Source: Melissococcus plutonius ATCC 35311 (GTDB taxonomy: Bacteria > Bacillota > Bacilli > Lactobacillales > Enterococcaceae). Taken from it: a stretch of DNA of 64,000 nucleotides. Position 1 is the first letter of the stretch, and the number at the start of each line of letters is the position of its first letter. Below, one piece after another: positions 9,403 to 21,490 of the stretch. Where the stretch lies: assembly GCF_000270185.1 (NCBI RefSeq), contig NC_015517.1, positions 54,801-118,800 on the forward strand, in the 5' to 3' direction. A program made the position numbers and the translations under genes. The notes under the pieces were generated by a model, which did no database searches, was not told the DNA's origin, and saw only the letters and a program-made list of their open reading frames with translations.

Positions 9403-10361
9403 AAAAATACTATTTTACGCTATTTATTGTTTTGTTTATGGGAATTATTTTCGGATTATTTGGTTATTTTAATCATGGATTTCAGCCAGTAGTTGGTGAT
9501 ACCATACTTGGATCTGTCCATGTATTAAGACATGAAGACAGCAAACAAATGCATACTTATCAAACAAAACAACCATTTAAAGCACTTACTATTTTTGTAG
9601 ATCAAACAGATATTTTGATTAAACAAGGTTCTCAATACTCTGTTAATTTTGAAACCAATCAGAAAGCAACAGTTAAAGTAAGTGATCAACAATTAGAAAT
9701 TAAGCAAAAAGCTAGATATAATTTCCAAATGTTCTATTTTCCAGTTATTAAAAAATCTACACTAACCATTACAATCCCTAATCTAACAACAATAGATAAA
9801 TTAAATCTTTCCATAGAGAATTGTCGTGTTCGTTTTGATCATTTGAATTTGAAGAAAGCTTATTTGAATACCTCTAATTCACAGCTAACTTTTAATCAAA
9901 CAAAGATTCTAGACAAATTTCATACAAATGATCAAGAAGGAAATTATAAGTTAGCGAATAGTGAATTTCATAATATAAAATTTAACTCAGATAGCACAAA
10001 TATTGATACAAATCATTCAAAAATGATCAATTTAGGCATTGATTTAGAAGATGAACTTAAATTTAATAGCGAGTATTCTGAGTTAACAAATCTAAACTTA
10101 GAAGCAAATGGTAATACGACAAATTATAAGATGCATAATAGTAAATTGTTGGGCAATAATAAAATTAATGGTGATGAAACCTACTTAGATTTAATTCATA
10201 TCAATCAAGACTTAAATTTGAAATTCACTAGAGATGAAAATACCAGTATTTTATATAACAATAGTAATTACAAAGGAGACTCTCTTGTTAATAAATCAAC
10301 AACGAACTCTTTGAAAACAATCAGTAATAGTGGTCAGATAAAAATAATAAAATTAAAATAG
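9399..10361 (+). CDS. DUF4097-type beta-strand repeat membrane-anchored protein
   Basis: 320-residue protein with one N-terminal membrane span (residues 5-24) and an extracytoplasmic region dominated by beta strands. 'ALTIFVDQTDILIKQGSQYSVNF' and 'STLTITIPNLTTIDKLNLSIENC' fit the adhesin-like DUF4097/LiaG fold. The second half is rich in Asn and Ser and keeps the strand rhythm. It is the third gene of the PadR operon, overlapping DUF1700 by 4 bp, and ends before a strong terminator. Function is not established; an outer-face sensor or structural role in envelope stress is the family view. Confidence 0.8.
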   Translation: MKKYYFTLFIVLFMGIIFGLFGYFNHGFQPVVGDTILGSVHVLRHEDSKQMHTYQTKQPFKALTIFVDQTDILIKQGSQYSVNFETNQKATVKVSDQQLEIKQKARYNFQMFYFPVIKKSTLTITIPNLTTIDKLNLSIENCRVRFDHLNLKKAYLNTSNSQLTFNQTKILDKFHTNDQEGNYKLANSEFHNIKFNSDSTNIDTNHSKMINLGIDLEDELKFNSEYSELTNLNLEANGNTTNYKMHNSKLLGNNKINGDETYLDLIHINQDLNLKFTRDENTSILYNNSNYKGDSLVNKSTTNSLKTISNSGQIKIIKLK

Positions 10362-10434
10362 CAAAATTTATGTTTAGCTGATTAAAAAATGAGAATCAAT
10401 AAGTTAAAAAATTTACGATTCAAATAGATAAAAG

Positions 10435-10474
10435 AAAACGGATTTGCTTGTTAAGATCAAATCCGTTTTTTTTT
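10435..10474 (+). terminator. rho-independent terminator of the PadR operon
   Basis: 12-bp stem AAAACGGATTTG / CAAATCCGTTTT (10435-10446, 10458-10469) followed by a run of nine or more T. It also lies just past the end of the convergent RpiR gene and could serve both. Confidence 0.9.
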
Positions 10475-10487
10475 TAGATTTAACAGG

Positions 10488-11294
10488 TTATTTTATGTAA
10501 GGTGTTTTTGTTGTATCAAAGTACTTTCGACACAAAAAATCAATAAAAAAGTTCATGGAGTAACTACCGATTTTTTGATAGCTTATAGAATTAATACAAA
10601 AAATTGCATGAATCGATGCACGAATGAACAAATCCTGCTGTTGAGTCAATAAAGCAGTTTGACAGTTTGAAGCTAAAATTTGATCAAAAATAAATGAATG
10701 ATTGGCAAAAAAATTGCCATAGGAAGAAATAATCAATGCTAATGAATCCTCAGTTAGTGAACGTGCGAGTTCTTTTTGTCTTGATTCAGTGTTTCCGATA
10801 AAAACCAATTTATCTGATAATAATAGACCTTCTTGTAAATTTCTTGCCATTTGAATAGATGAACTATAACCAAAAATAATGATTTGATTATGTTCTGTGA
10901 TTAGTTTAATCAATTCATCAATCATTTGAATAGATACTGTTTCTAAGGTATTTTGAATGGATTGGATAATTTCATTTCCATAGGATTGAAAAGATAAAGA
11001 TGGTTGGTCTGAAATACCATTTAATTCTTCTTTATTGAGCCGAAATAGTCGTGTTGGATCCGTTTGATTTTCAACAGCAATTGCTTCCTTGAGTTCTAAA
11101 AATGTAGCAAAATTAAAAAATTTGCAAAACCGTGTAATGGTGGAAGGAGTAACATAGGTTTTTTCTGCCAGTTCGGTGATTGTCATTCTTGGCAGTAAGG
11201 ATCTATAGGTAAAAATGTAAATAATAATTTTTGAAAAGGTATCTGTTTGGGCATGTTCATTTAAATAATCTAATAATATCAAAGTAGATTTCAT
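10488..11294 (-). CDS. RpiR/MurR family transcriptional regulator
   Basis: 268-residue regulator. An N-terminal RpiR helix-turn-helix covers residues 1-75 ('MTITELAEKTYVTPSTITRFCKFFNFATFLELKEAI'). A sugar-phosphate-binding SIS domain covers about 125-250 ('IIIFGYSSSIQMARNLQEGLL', 'ALIISSYGNF'). It is divergent from the PTS EIIC and GH1 genes and is the obvious regulator of that beta-glucoside operon. A dyad AATTGTCT ... AGACAATT sits 16 bp before its start and could be its own operator. Confidence 0.9.
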   Translation of the reverse strand: MKSTLILLDYLNEHAQTDTFSKIIIYIFTYRSLLPRMTITELAEKTYVTPSTITRFCKFFNFATFLELKEAIAVENQTDPTRLFRLNKEELNGISDQPSLSFQSYGNEIIQSIQNTLETVSIQMIDELIKLITEHNQIIIFGYSSSIQMARNLQEGLLLSDKLVFIGNTESRQKELARSLTEDSLALIISSYGNFFANHSFIFDQILASNCQTALLTQQQDLFIRASIHAIFCINSISYQKIGSYSMNFFIDFLCRKYFDTTKTPYIK

Positions 11295-11309
11295 TGTAGT
11301 ACTCCTTAG

Positions 11310-11334
11310 AATTGTCTAGAATTTCAAGACAATT
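11310..11334. promoter_or_regulatory. candidate RpiR operator
   Basis: Dyad AATTGTCT-(9)-AGACAATT in the 142-bp spacer between the divergent rpiR-type and PTS genes, placed over the expected leader of the regulator. The regulator-site pairing is inferred from position only. Confidence 0.4.
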
Positions 11335-11436
11335 AAAAATTTTATTTCTAAAAAAAATGAACCCATTACAATGAAAACGCCATCTGGATGAAACGTGATA
11401 AAATAAAAAGCACGAAAAAAGGAAGGATGTTAAAAA

Positions 11437-14131
<2,695 letters not shown>

Positions 14132-14742
14132 AAATTAATTAAAAATAAAGGGAATAACTAACAATCTAGTAAAGAAATAAATGATAATTAAGGTAAAAAG
14201 GAAAATTGTTGAATCGATAGCTTAATGAATATTATTAAGAAAAATAAAATAATTAAAAATAAAAAATAGCCATTGGATTTAAGCTTACTGTAAATTAATA
14301 CTTAAATTCAAGGGCTATTTAGGCAAATAAGTTTAGATAAATAATTAAAAAATTGAATATCGTATCGATCACTCAAATAGGATAGAGAAAACAGAATTAA
14401 TAAAGATATATTCTTATTGTCTGGCAATGAAGATGAATCTTAATTATGAGTAAGGAATATGATAAAAAGTTTTATCATAAATAAGATCCACATACCTAAA
14501 TCCTACTATTTAATCATTAAGTTATCTATATAGATTGTTTTTTTCATCAGCAAATTTAGAAATCTTTTATTTTTTGATTATTTTTTCTATTAGTTATGCA
14601 TAAAATAAAAATTTATTCTTAAGAAAAATTATTTAAAAGATAAATATTATTGTTATTTAATTAGTTTTGTTATTGAAAGATAAACTAAATAATTGTATGC
14701 TTTAATTTGTAAATAGGTAAAGGAAATAAATTGAGGTGAAAT
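14132..14742. other. AT-rich spacer with imperfect terminator hairpin
   Basis: Between the GH1 gene and the MarR gene. The arms 14264-14283 and 14301-14320 (AAATAGCC.TTG.ATTTAAG) pair with two mismatches and form the probable terminator of the PTS operon. Near 14655-14693 a weak dyad (TTATTT..TAGTTT / AAACTAAATAA) precedes the MarR gene. No other coding sequence was recognised. Confidence 0.5.
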
Positions 14743-15300
14743 ATGTTACAAAACACAATTTTAAATAAATTAATTAAAATTACTCAGCAACCAATTTTAA
14801 TTTTTTTCTATCAACTTTATGAGAAAACAGATAACTCGTTTGAAGCATTAAAATTAATAGCCAGAGAAAAAATAGTAACTGCTGGTAGAATTTCTGAGTA
14901 CTTAGATATTAAGCCATCAAGTGTTACACAAATTCTTAAAAAGTTGGAAAGTATAGATGCTGTAAAAAAAGTTAAATCCGAAGAAGATGCACGTGTGACA
15001 TTTATTAAGATAACACAAACAGGTGAGGAGTTAATCAAAAATAGTAATTTTTCATCTACTATTTTAGAAATGATATTTAAAGAATTTTCAGAAGCTGATT
15101 TAGAGCAATTAGATAATTATTTAACAAGAATCTATGATAATTTACATACTGATGAATTGGATATTCAACTAATGAAAATATTTTCCAATGAAAGAAGATG
15201 GCAACAATTTAGTGAATTGTCTACTTATTTTTATAGAGCAAGGGAACAAATGATGAGGCAGGATAGATTGGAAAAATTTCGAGGTTTTAAAAAACATTGA
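14743..15300 (+). CDS. MarR family transcriptional regulator
   Basis: 185-residue winged-helix regulator. 'IVTAGRISEYLDIKPSSVTQILKKLESIDAVKKVKSEEDARVTFIKITQTGEEL' is the recognition helix and wing with the DxR motif. The C-terminal 45 residues are an extra helical tail longer than in a minimal MarR. GAGGTG precedes ATG. It is 66 bp upstream of an ABC exporter gene in the same direction and probably represses it, lifting on binding a toxic ligand. This is an inference from arrangement. Confidence 0.88.
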   Translation: MLQNTILNKLIKITQQPILIFFYQLYEKTDNSFEALKLIAREKIVTAGRISEYLDIKPSSVTQILKKLESIDAVKKVKSEEDARVTFIKITQTGEELIKNSNFSSTILEMIFKEFSEADLEQLDNYLTRIYDNLHTDELDIQLMKIFSNERRWQQFSELSTYFYRAREQMMRQDRLEKFRGFKKH

Positions 15301-15366
15301 ACTTTTCCAAGTTCTTTTTAAGAACGGATTCACAAATTTAATAATTTTTGGTGGTGACTGTACCTA

Positions 15367-17136
15367 ATGGTAATAGAAAAAGGAATAAATACAAAGACGA
15401 AAAAAGAAAAACCAAAATTCTCTTTACAGCAATTTATCTATTTAATAAAAATAACTAAACCTAAATATCCTTTATTAATTTTAGGGACTGTCCTTTTAAT
15501 TATATCTGCAAGTGTCCAAATTTATGTACCAAAACTTACTTCATCATTAGTAAATAATTTTTCAAAGGGAATTGATTACTCATTATTGATAAAGGTTGTT
15601 ATTTTATTTGTTATATCAGCAATTATGTCAGCGATTGGTGGCACGGTTCTAGGTATATTTGGTGAAGATGTTATTCAAAGTTTAAGAACAAAACTATGGG
15701 ATAAACTGACCATTTTAAAGGTCGCTTATTTTGATAAAATGAAAGCGGGAGAAATGTCTAGTCGCTTGGTAAATGATTCTTCTCAGATCAAACAATTATT
15801 AGCTACAACCATTCCTCAGACCTTTTCAAGTCTTATTTTAGTTATTGGTTCAGTTTATATGATGATTCGAATGGATTGGCAGATATGTCTAGCTATGTTG
15901 ATAGCTGTGCCAGTCTTTCTAGCGGTAATGTTTCCAATGATGATATTTGGTATGAAGATCGGTCGCATAAGACAAGATACCTTGGCACAATTTAATGGGA
16001 TTACCAATGAAACCTTAAATGAAATTCGTCTTGTAAAAACGTCAAATGCAGAAAAGCAAGCACGTAAAGAAGTGCAATTTCAAATTAAAAAATTGTTTAA
16101 AGTAGGGAAAAAGGAAGCTAGCTTTAATGCAGTGATGCAACCCTTTATGATGATGCTTTTTATGAGTATGGTCTTTGGCTTACTTGCCTTGGGCATGCAC
16201 AGAGTTGCAACTGGTACTATGAAAATAGGTATATTGATGAGTTTTTTAATGTATTTATTTAATTTGATTGGTGCATTACCTAATATTGCAATGTTGTTTT
16301 CTGAGTTGGCAAAAGCAGCTGGAGCTACAAAACACATTCAAACATTATTATATGAAGAAACTGAGAATTTAAATGATGGAAAATTGCTTGATTTAACAGG
16401 AAAAACCATTGAATTTACAAATGTTGATTTTTCCTATGATACAGAGAAAAAAATTCTGGAAAATGTTTCCTTTGAAGCAAAGCCAAATCAGATTATTGCC
16501 TTTGCTGGACCTTCCGGTGGTGGTAAATCAACGATTTTTAGTTTATTGGAACGTTTTTATGAACCTCAGAGTGGAACTATTCAAGTAGGTGGAGAAGCAA
16601 TTGAACAATTAAATTTAAAAAATTATCGAAGTCAGATTGGATTTGTCTCACAAGACAGTGCTATCATGGCAGGAACCATTCGTGAAAACTTAATTTATGG
16701 TTTAGAAGAGCAATATACTGATGAAGAATTATGGCATGTTTTAGAATTAGCTTATGCTCGAAAATTTGTTGAGGCTATGCCTAATGGATTATTAACAGAG
16801 GTAGGTGAACGCGGAATTAAAATTTCCGGTGGCCAAAAACAAAGAATTGCTATTGCAAGAGCTTTTCTACGTGATCCTAAGGTACTGATGTTAGATGAGG
16901 CAACTGCAAGTTTAGATAGTGAATCTGAAATGATGATTCAAAAAGCATTAAACAAGTTAATGGAAGGCAGAACAACGCTTGTCATTGCCCATCGACTAGC
17001 AACCATTGTTGATAGTGATAGGATCTATTTCATTGAAAAAGGAAGAATAACAGGACAGGGTACACATCAAGAACTTGTTGAAAACCACGCTGTTTATGCT
17101 CGATATGTTAATGAACAATTCCGGCTAGAAGAATAA
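15367..17136 (+). CDS. ABC multidrug-type exporter, fused membrane and ATPase domains
   Basis: 589-residue half-transporter of the ABCB (LmrA/BmrA) type, expected to act as a homodimer exporting lipophilic compounds. The first 320 residues carry six membrane spans with the 'YFDKMKAGEMSSRLVNDSSQIKQL' coupling region. The ATPase domain starts near residue 340, with Walker A GPSGGGKST near 381, 'ISGGQKQR' signature near 486, Walker B 'VLMLDEATA' near 507 and the H-loop 'VIAHRLATI'. All key residues are present. It follows the MarR gene, its probable regulator. Confidence 0.92.
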   Translation: MVIEKGINTKTKKEKPKFSLQQFIYLIKITKPKYPLLILGTVLLIISASVQIYVPKLTSSLVNNFSKGIDYSLLIKVVILFVISAIMSAIGGTVLGIFGEDVIQSLRTKLWDKLTILKVAYFDKMKAGEMSSRLVNDSSQIKQLLATTIPQTFSSLILVIGSVYMMIRMDWQICLAMLIAVPVFLAVMFPMMIFGMKIGRIRQDTLAQFNGITNETLNEIRLVKTSNAEKQARKEVQFQIKKLFKVGKKEASFNAVMQPFMMMLFMSMVFGLLALGMHRVATGTMKIGILMSFLMYLFNLIGALPNIAMLFSELAKAAGATKHIQTLLYEETENLNDGKLLDLTGKTIEFTNVDFSYDTEKKILENVSFEAKPNQIIAFAGPSGGGKSTIFSLLERFYEPQSGTIQVGGEAIEQLNLKNYRSQIGFVSQDSAIMAGTIRENLIYGLEEQYTDEELWHVLELAYARKFVEAMPNGLLTEVGERGIKISGGQKQRIAIARAFLRDPKVLMLDEATASLDSESEMMIQKALNKLMEGRTTLVIAHRLATIVDSDRIYFIEKGRITGQGTHQELVENHAVYARYVNEQFRLEE

Positions 17137-17382
17137 TTACTTTGTGTTTTTATCGAAATAAGCAGTTATGATTATATGAGATAGTTTGTTTGATGAAAAT
17201 TTTTTCTTATCCTATAACTATTATTAAATTTTTAGTGAATAAGAAATATCATCGCTATCTGTTGGTCATTCGTTTAAATAAATCATTATTTTATATTTTT
17301 GTTACAATAGAGATAGGCATTTTTTATTTTTCTTGTTATTCATTTTTTCTATGTTAAAGTTAAATAAGAGAGGATGTTGTAA

Positions 17383-18533
17383 ATGAAAAAAGAGTTTGAA
17401 AAATTATTTGAGCCAGTTCAATTTAAATCTGGTATTAAAATTAATTCTCGATTTGTAATGTCTCCGATGGTAGTAGAGGGATCAACCTATGAAGGCTATG
17501 TCGGAGAGGAAGATTTAAGTTATTTTGAAAGACGTGCTAATGTTTCTGATCTGCTAATAAGTGGAGCTACCAGTATTGCAAAAGATGCGAATGCTTTTGG
17601 TTATGGTTTGACAAATGCTGATGAGAGTTATCTAGAGGGAATGAAGAAACTTGTAGCAACGATGAAAAAAATGGCGCCAAAGCAATAACTCAGTTATTTC
17701 ATCCAGGGTATGCTGCAAAATATAGTTATCAAGAAAATAAAAATGTCTATGCACCAAGTACTATTCCTTTTTCTTTTTTAGATTATCCAACAACTGAATT
17801 AAGCGAGGCAGAAGTTGAACAATTAGTTAGAGGCTTTGGAGAAGCTGCCTTAAGAGCTATTCATGCTGGATTTGATGGTATTGAGATTCATGGGGCTAAT
17901 CATTATTTAATCCAACAATTTTTCTCTAAAACTTCAAATAAACGATCAGACAAATGGGGAGGAAGTTTAGAAAATAGAGCACGTTTTGCCTTAGCTATTG
18001 TTGATGAAATTCAACATGTGATTCGTGAGAATGCAGAACGACCATTCGTTTTAGGCTATCGACTTAGTCCAGAAGAAATTCATGAGGAAACGGTTGGTTA
18101 TACACTAGATGATACTCTTTATCTAATTAAACAGCTAAATGAAAGAGAATTGGACTATGTACATCTTTCTCTTTTTGGACCATCTGGATATCGTTCTAAA
18201 GCAGTATTGGGGAATCGAACTGGAGAAGTTATTGCTAGAGTTGTAAAAGAAAACTTGAATAATGCAACAAGATTAATTGTTGTAGGAGATATTACTTCTG
18301 CAGATAAAGCATTGGAAGCTGTTAAGTATGCTGATATAGCTGCCTTGGCTTCTGCTGTTATCGTTGATCCAGAGTTTGTTGAGAAAATCAAAGTAGGTGC
18401 AGAAAATACCATTTCTTTGGATATTACGAATCGTTTAGAAGAATTGAAATTGCCGAGAAATTTTTATTTGGTAAAATCGGCAATGACAAGTAACAAATCA
18501 ATTCCTCAAATTACTTTAGATGCTATAAAATAA
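17383..18533 (+). pseudogene. NADH:flavin oxidoreductase (old yellow enzyme family), frameshifted
   Basis: FMN-dependent ene-reductase family. The first frame (17383-17688) reads 'LFEPVQFKSGIKINSRFVMSPM' and stops after 'MKKMAPKQ'. The frame beginning GCC at 17676 continues without a stop to 18533: 'AKAITQLFHPGYAAK', 'FDGIEIHGANHYLIQQFFSKTSNKRSDKWGG' (flavin and substrate site) and 'IVVGDITSADKALE'. Restoring one A to the seven-A run at 17665-17671 gives MKKNGAKAITQLFHPG, the normal family sequence, so a single-base loss is the cause. The restored protein would be about 384 residues, typical of the YqjM/Bai-type group. It may be a real pseudogene, a slippage-regulated gene or an assembly error. 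Confidence 0.85.
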
Positions 18534-18734
18534 AATGGATGAAAAGATAAGAAACAATTGATATTTATCTGTATTTTTTATTGTATCGAAATAATTTGGC
18601 ATAAAGTAAGCTAAGCTAAGATGAATAGTCTGTTAGTATTCAATCGTCTTACAAGATAAAAAAACAAAATTAGTTTCTCATTAAAAAAACAATCTAAACG
18701 TTCATTCTGATGAAATAATTAAATTATAAATGTC

Positions 18735-18784
18735 ATAAATGAATAAGGTTAGATATCCTAGGATATCTAACCTTATTCATTTAT
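18735..18784. terminator. 24-bp perfect palindrome, shared terminator
   Basis: Arms 18735-18758 and 18761-18784 are exact reverse complements around a CCTAGG centre (outer ATAAATGAATAAGG). It sits between the converging ends of the oxidoreductase and GPH transporter genes and can end both transcripts. Confidence 0.75.
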
Positions 18785-18793
18785 TGTTAAATT

Positions 18794-20223
18794 TTAATCT
18801 ATAATTTTTCCTTGTTCCCATTGACCATTTGAAAGATCATCAGCGATTTTACGATATTTTTCATCAGATAAATCATACAAAAAAAATATAATAATTGCAG
18901 CCATGATTAGTGCAAAAGCAGGATATAAAGTCATAGCACTCTTGATTCCTAATAAGGTACTTGAAGATTGATGGGCATTTGCGACATAACCAGTGATTCT
19001 AAAATTCCAGCAGAAACAATTGCAGCTAGCGATTGAGCCAATTTACGAGAAAAATTAAAAGCGGCATAGGTAATTCCTTCTTTTCTAATTCCCGTGTGCC
19101 ATTCACCATAATCAATGACATCTGAAATAAATGCCCAAGTAATTCCATTTGGAATGGCTAAAGCGACATAACCAATAGTAACAAGAATGATAAAGATCGT
19201 AGTATTTGTTGGTAGAACGAAATTTAAACCATTAGCAATTGCACCAATAATGAAAGAAACAATTGCAGTTTGTTTTTTACCAAAGTGTTTTACCAATGTG
19301 GGAATCAACAAAATGGCTACTACTGATGCTCCCATCATGACACCGTTTACAATGGGTTGTAAAGAAATGTTTCCTAAGTTATATTGACAAAAATAAATCA
19401 TCATGGTGTTATTGGTATTCATTGCTGAAATTGTAAATAAAGTTAATAAAATCATTGCACCTAATGGTTTATTGGTAAAAACAACTTTCGCATAATCTTT
19501 AAAACCAGCACGTTTGATATTTGCTTCACGGTTCACTTTAACGTATTCTTTTGTTCCTAAATAACAAATAGCAAAGCCGATTACTCCGATAAAAGCCATT
19601 ATTGCAGCAGCTATTGTGTAGCCATGAGCGGTAGCTTTTCCACTGTGATAAGAAAATAACATAACAATTGGAATAAAAGCTACACCAGTGATTAATTGAG
19701 CACCTAAGGAACCAGCTTGTCGTGTAGTTGCAAGTTCGGCACGATCTTCAACATCCCTTGTCATAACTGAAGCAAGCGATCCATAAGGGACATTCGTTAG
19801 ACTATAAACAACACCCCAAGCCATATAGGTACCAAACGCATAAATAATTTTTCCATGTATTGAAATATTGGGCATCATAAAGGTAACTATAGTTAAAATA
19901 GCTAATACACATGCTGATAGCATCATTACCGGACGAAATTTTCCTCGATGACTAATGTTTTTGCGCCCATCAATAAATGATCCTGCTAAAGGATCCGTGA
20001 AGGCATCAAAAATTTTCGTTACCGCAAAAATGGTGCCCACCATTCCTGGAGAGATCATTGCCACATCGGTAAAAAATTTTGTCAAGTAGGCTTGTCCCAA
20101 GTCAAACATAAAGCCATTTCCAAAATCACCAAACCCATAAGCAATTTTTTCACGCCAAGAAAGCTTTCCTTTATTCCCGTTTTTTTGCCATAATTTCATA
20201 TTGTTTTCTAGTTTTGTTTCCAT
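18794..20223 (-). pseudogene. GPH-family sugar:cation symporter, frameshifted near the C-terminus
   Basis: Member of the glycoside-pentoside-hexuronide symporter family (MelB/UidB-like, 12 spans). 'KIAYGFGDFGNGFMFDLGQAYLTKFFTDV' and 'FDAFTDPLAGSFIDGRKN' are classic N-terminal motifs with the cation-site acids. The reading frame ends early at 18949 (424 residues, 'SQMPINLQVPY'). In the next frame the normal tail GYVANAHQSS ... LYPAFALIMAAIIIFFLYDL ... EQGKIID continues to a TAA at 18794-18796. Adding one G near 19000 (ILGITGYVAN) restores a protein of about 476 residues, the family norm. The truncated form loses its last membrane span. A palindrome TGTTAACGTGAACA lies 59 bp before the start and resembles the uxaC operators, suggesting a hexuronide substrate. 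Confidence 0.85.
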
Positions 20224-20281
20224 GAACTTTCCTCCAAGAAGTAAAGTGATTTAATTCACATTTATATTAATATATTAAAAT

Positions 20282-20295
20282 TGTTAACGTGAACA
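20282..20295. promoter_or_regulatory. candidate LacI-type operator before the GPH transporter
   Basis: TGTTAACGTGAACA, a near-palindrome with a central CG typical of LacI-family sites, 59 bp upstream of the start codon. It differs by one base from the perfect palindrome upstream of uxaC at 46176. Confidence 0.5.
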
Positions 20296-21490
20296 AATTA
20301 GGCTAAAATAATAAAACCTAGTATTTAATTCAAATTATGTTAGTGACAACAAAAATTTTATCATGATTAATTTGTGAAATAAATAACTTGTTTGAAATTT
20401 ATAAAAAATTTTTGTTACTTTCTATTCATTTATAGCAATTAATTTTAAGATAATATATTAATTTTATTTTTATCAATATTTTTCTAAGTAAAATTTTTAA
20501 TTTAAGTTTTAAAAATAATCAATGAAATTTCTAATTTATTTATTTGTATTTGAAAAGTAGTTAGAATTCTGTTTATGAATTTAAAAAAATAGGTAGATAA
20601 GAATAATAAATATTATTATAACTTGTCATTACTTTTTATTTAAATTAATTTAATTATCATTTTTACCCTGTTATATTAAAAAATTGTAAAATAAACTAAG
20701 TAGTTGATTTTAATTTCCTTTTTATAATAATTTTAAATTTGGCAATATATATATTTTTCTGTTTATTTATATTAGAATATGGACTGTTGTATTGGTTCTA
20801 TTTAAAATACTCTGACTTTAAAATACAGAGAACATTTATTTAAATGAATATATGAAATTCTCAAAGATAGATAAAGGCTACTAGCTACTAGACAGATTTG
20901 AAGAATGAATGAGAATAACTTTACTGAAATAAAAGATTAGTTAATATTTAATTTGAGCTTTTTAATAGGATTGTTTTATTGCATTGATTTTTTGTTTTAT
21001 ATTGGAACCTTTTTAGTTTTCAAAAATACTTGATTTGTTAGTTTTAATTCAAACTAATACAACTAACTAAACCTTTATAATCATACTATTCTTTGCTAAA
21101 AGACAACGTGTATTGATTCAATTCTTTTTAATTTTTATATAGTAAAGTAAATTTTATCTGTATTAATTTAAAGCAGAATAGATTTTGAATAGATGAATAA
21201 CTGATCTTGTATTTAGTAAAATTAAGGAAAGGAGTGATTCTCTTTATCAGGTTAGTTGGTAATAAATTATTGGTCATTGATAGGTAATTGGTTTTAATTT
21301 ATCGCAAATAATGTTGTTACCATTATGGAATTAAATTTTTAAACGTTTATAGTTAAAAATTATTAAAACATCTTTACCTCTCAATAAAATTAAATTCGGC
21401 AAGAAACGCTAGAAGATCAACCGAACCTCATTTTTGCTATTTTCCAATGATTGGTCATCAAAAATTTTATTCTTAGAAGGGAGAAGAGCT
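20296..21490. other. long AT-rich region without a recognisable gene
   Basis: About 1.2 kb between the GPH transporter operator and the lectin gene. I find no open frame with a ribosome site and no recognisable protein remnant on either strand. The less AT-rich last 100 bp (CGGCAAGAAACGC near 21397) probably hold the leader of the surface protein gene. Confidence 0.5.

Noticed and set aside
14621..14640. TTCTTAAGAA near the MarR gene as a third copy of the mva box
   Set aside because: Only the 10-bp palindrome and a few A are shared; the rest of the 30-bp box is absent, and the palindrome is likely by chance in such AT-rich DNA.
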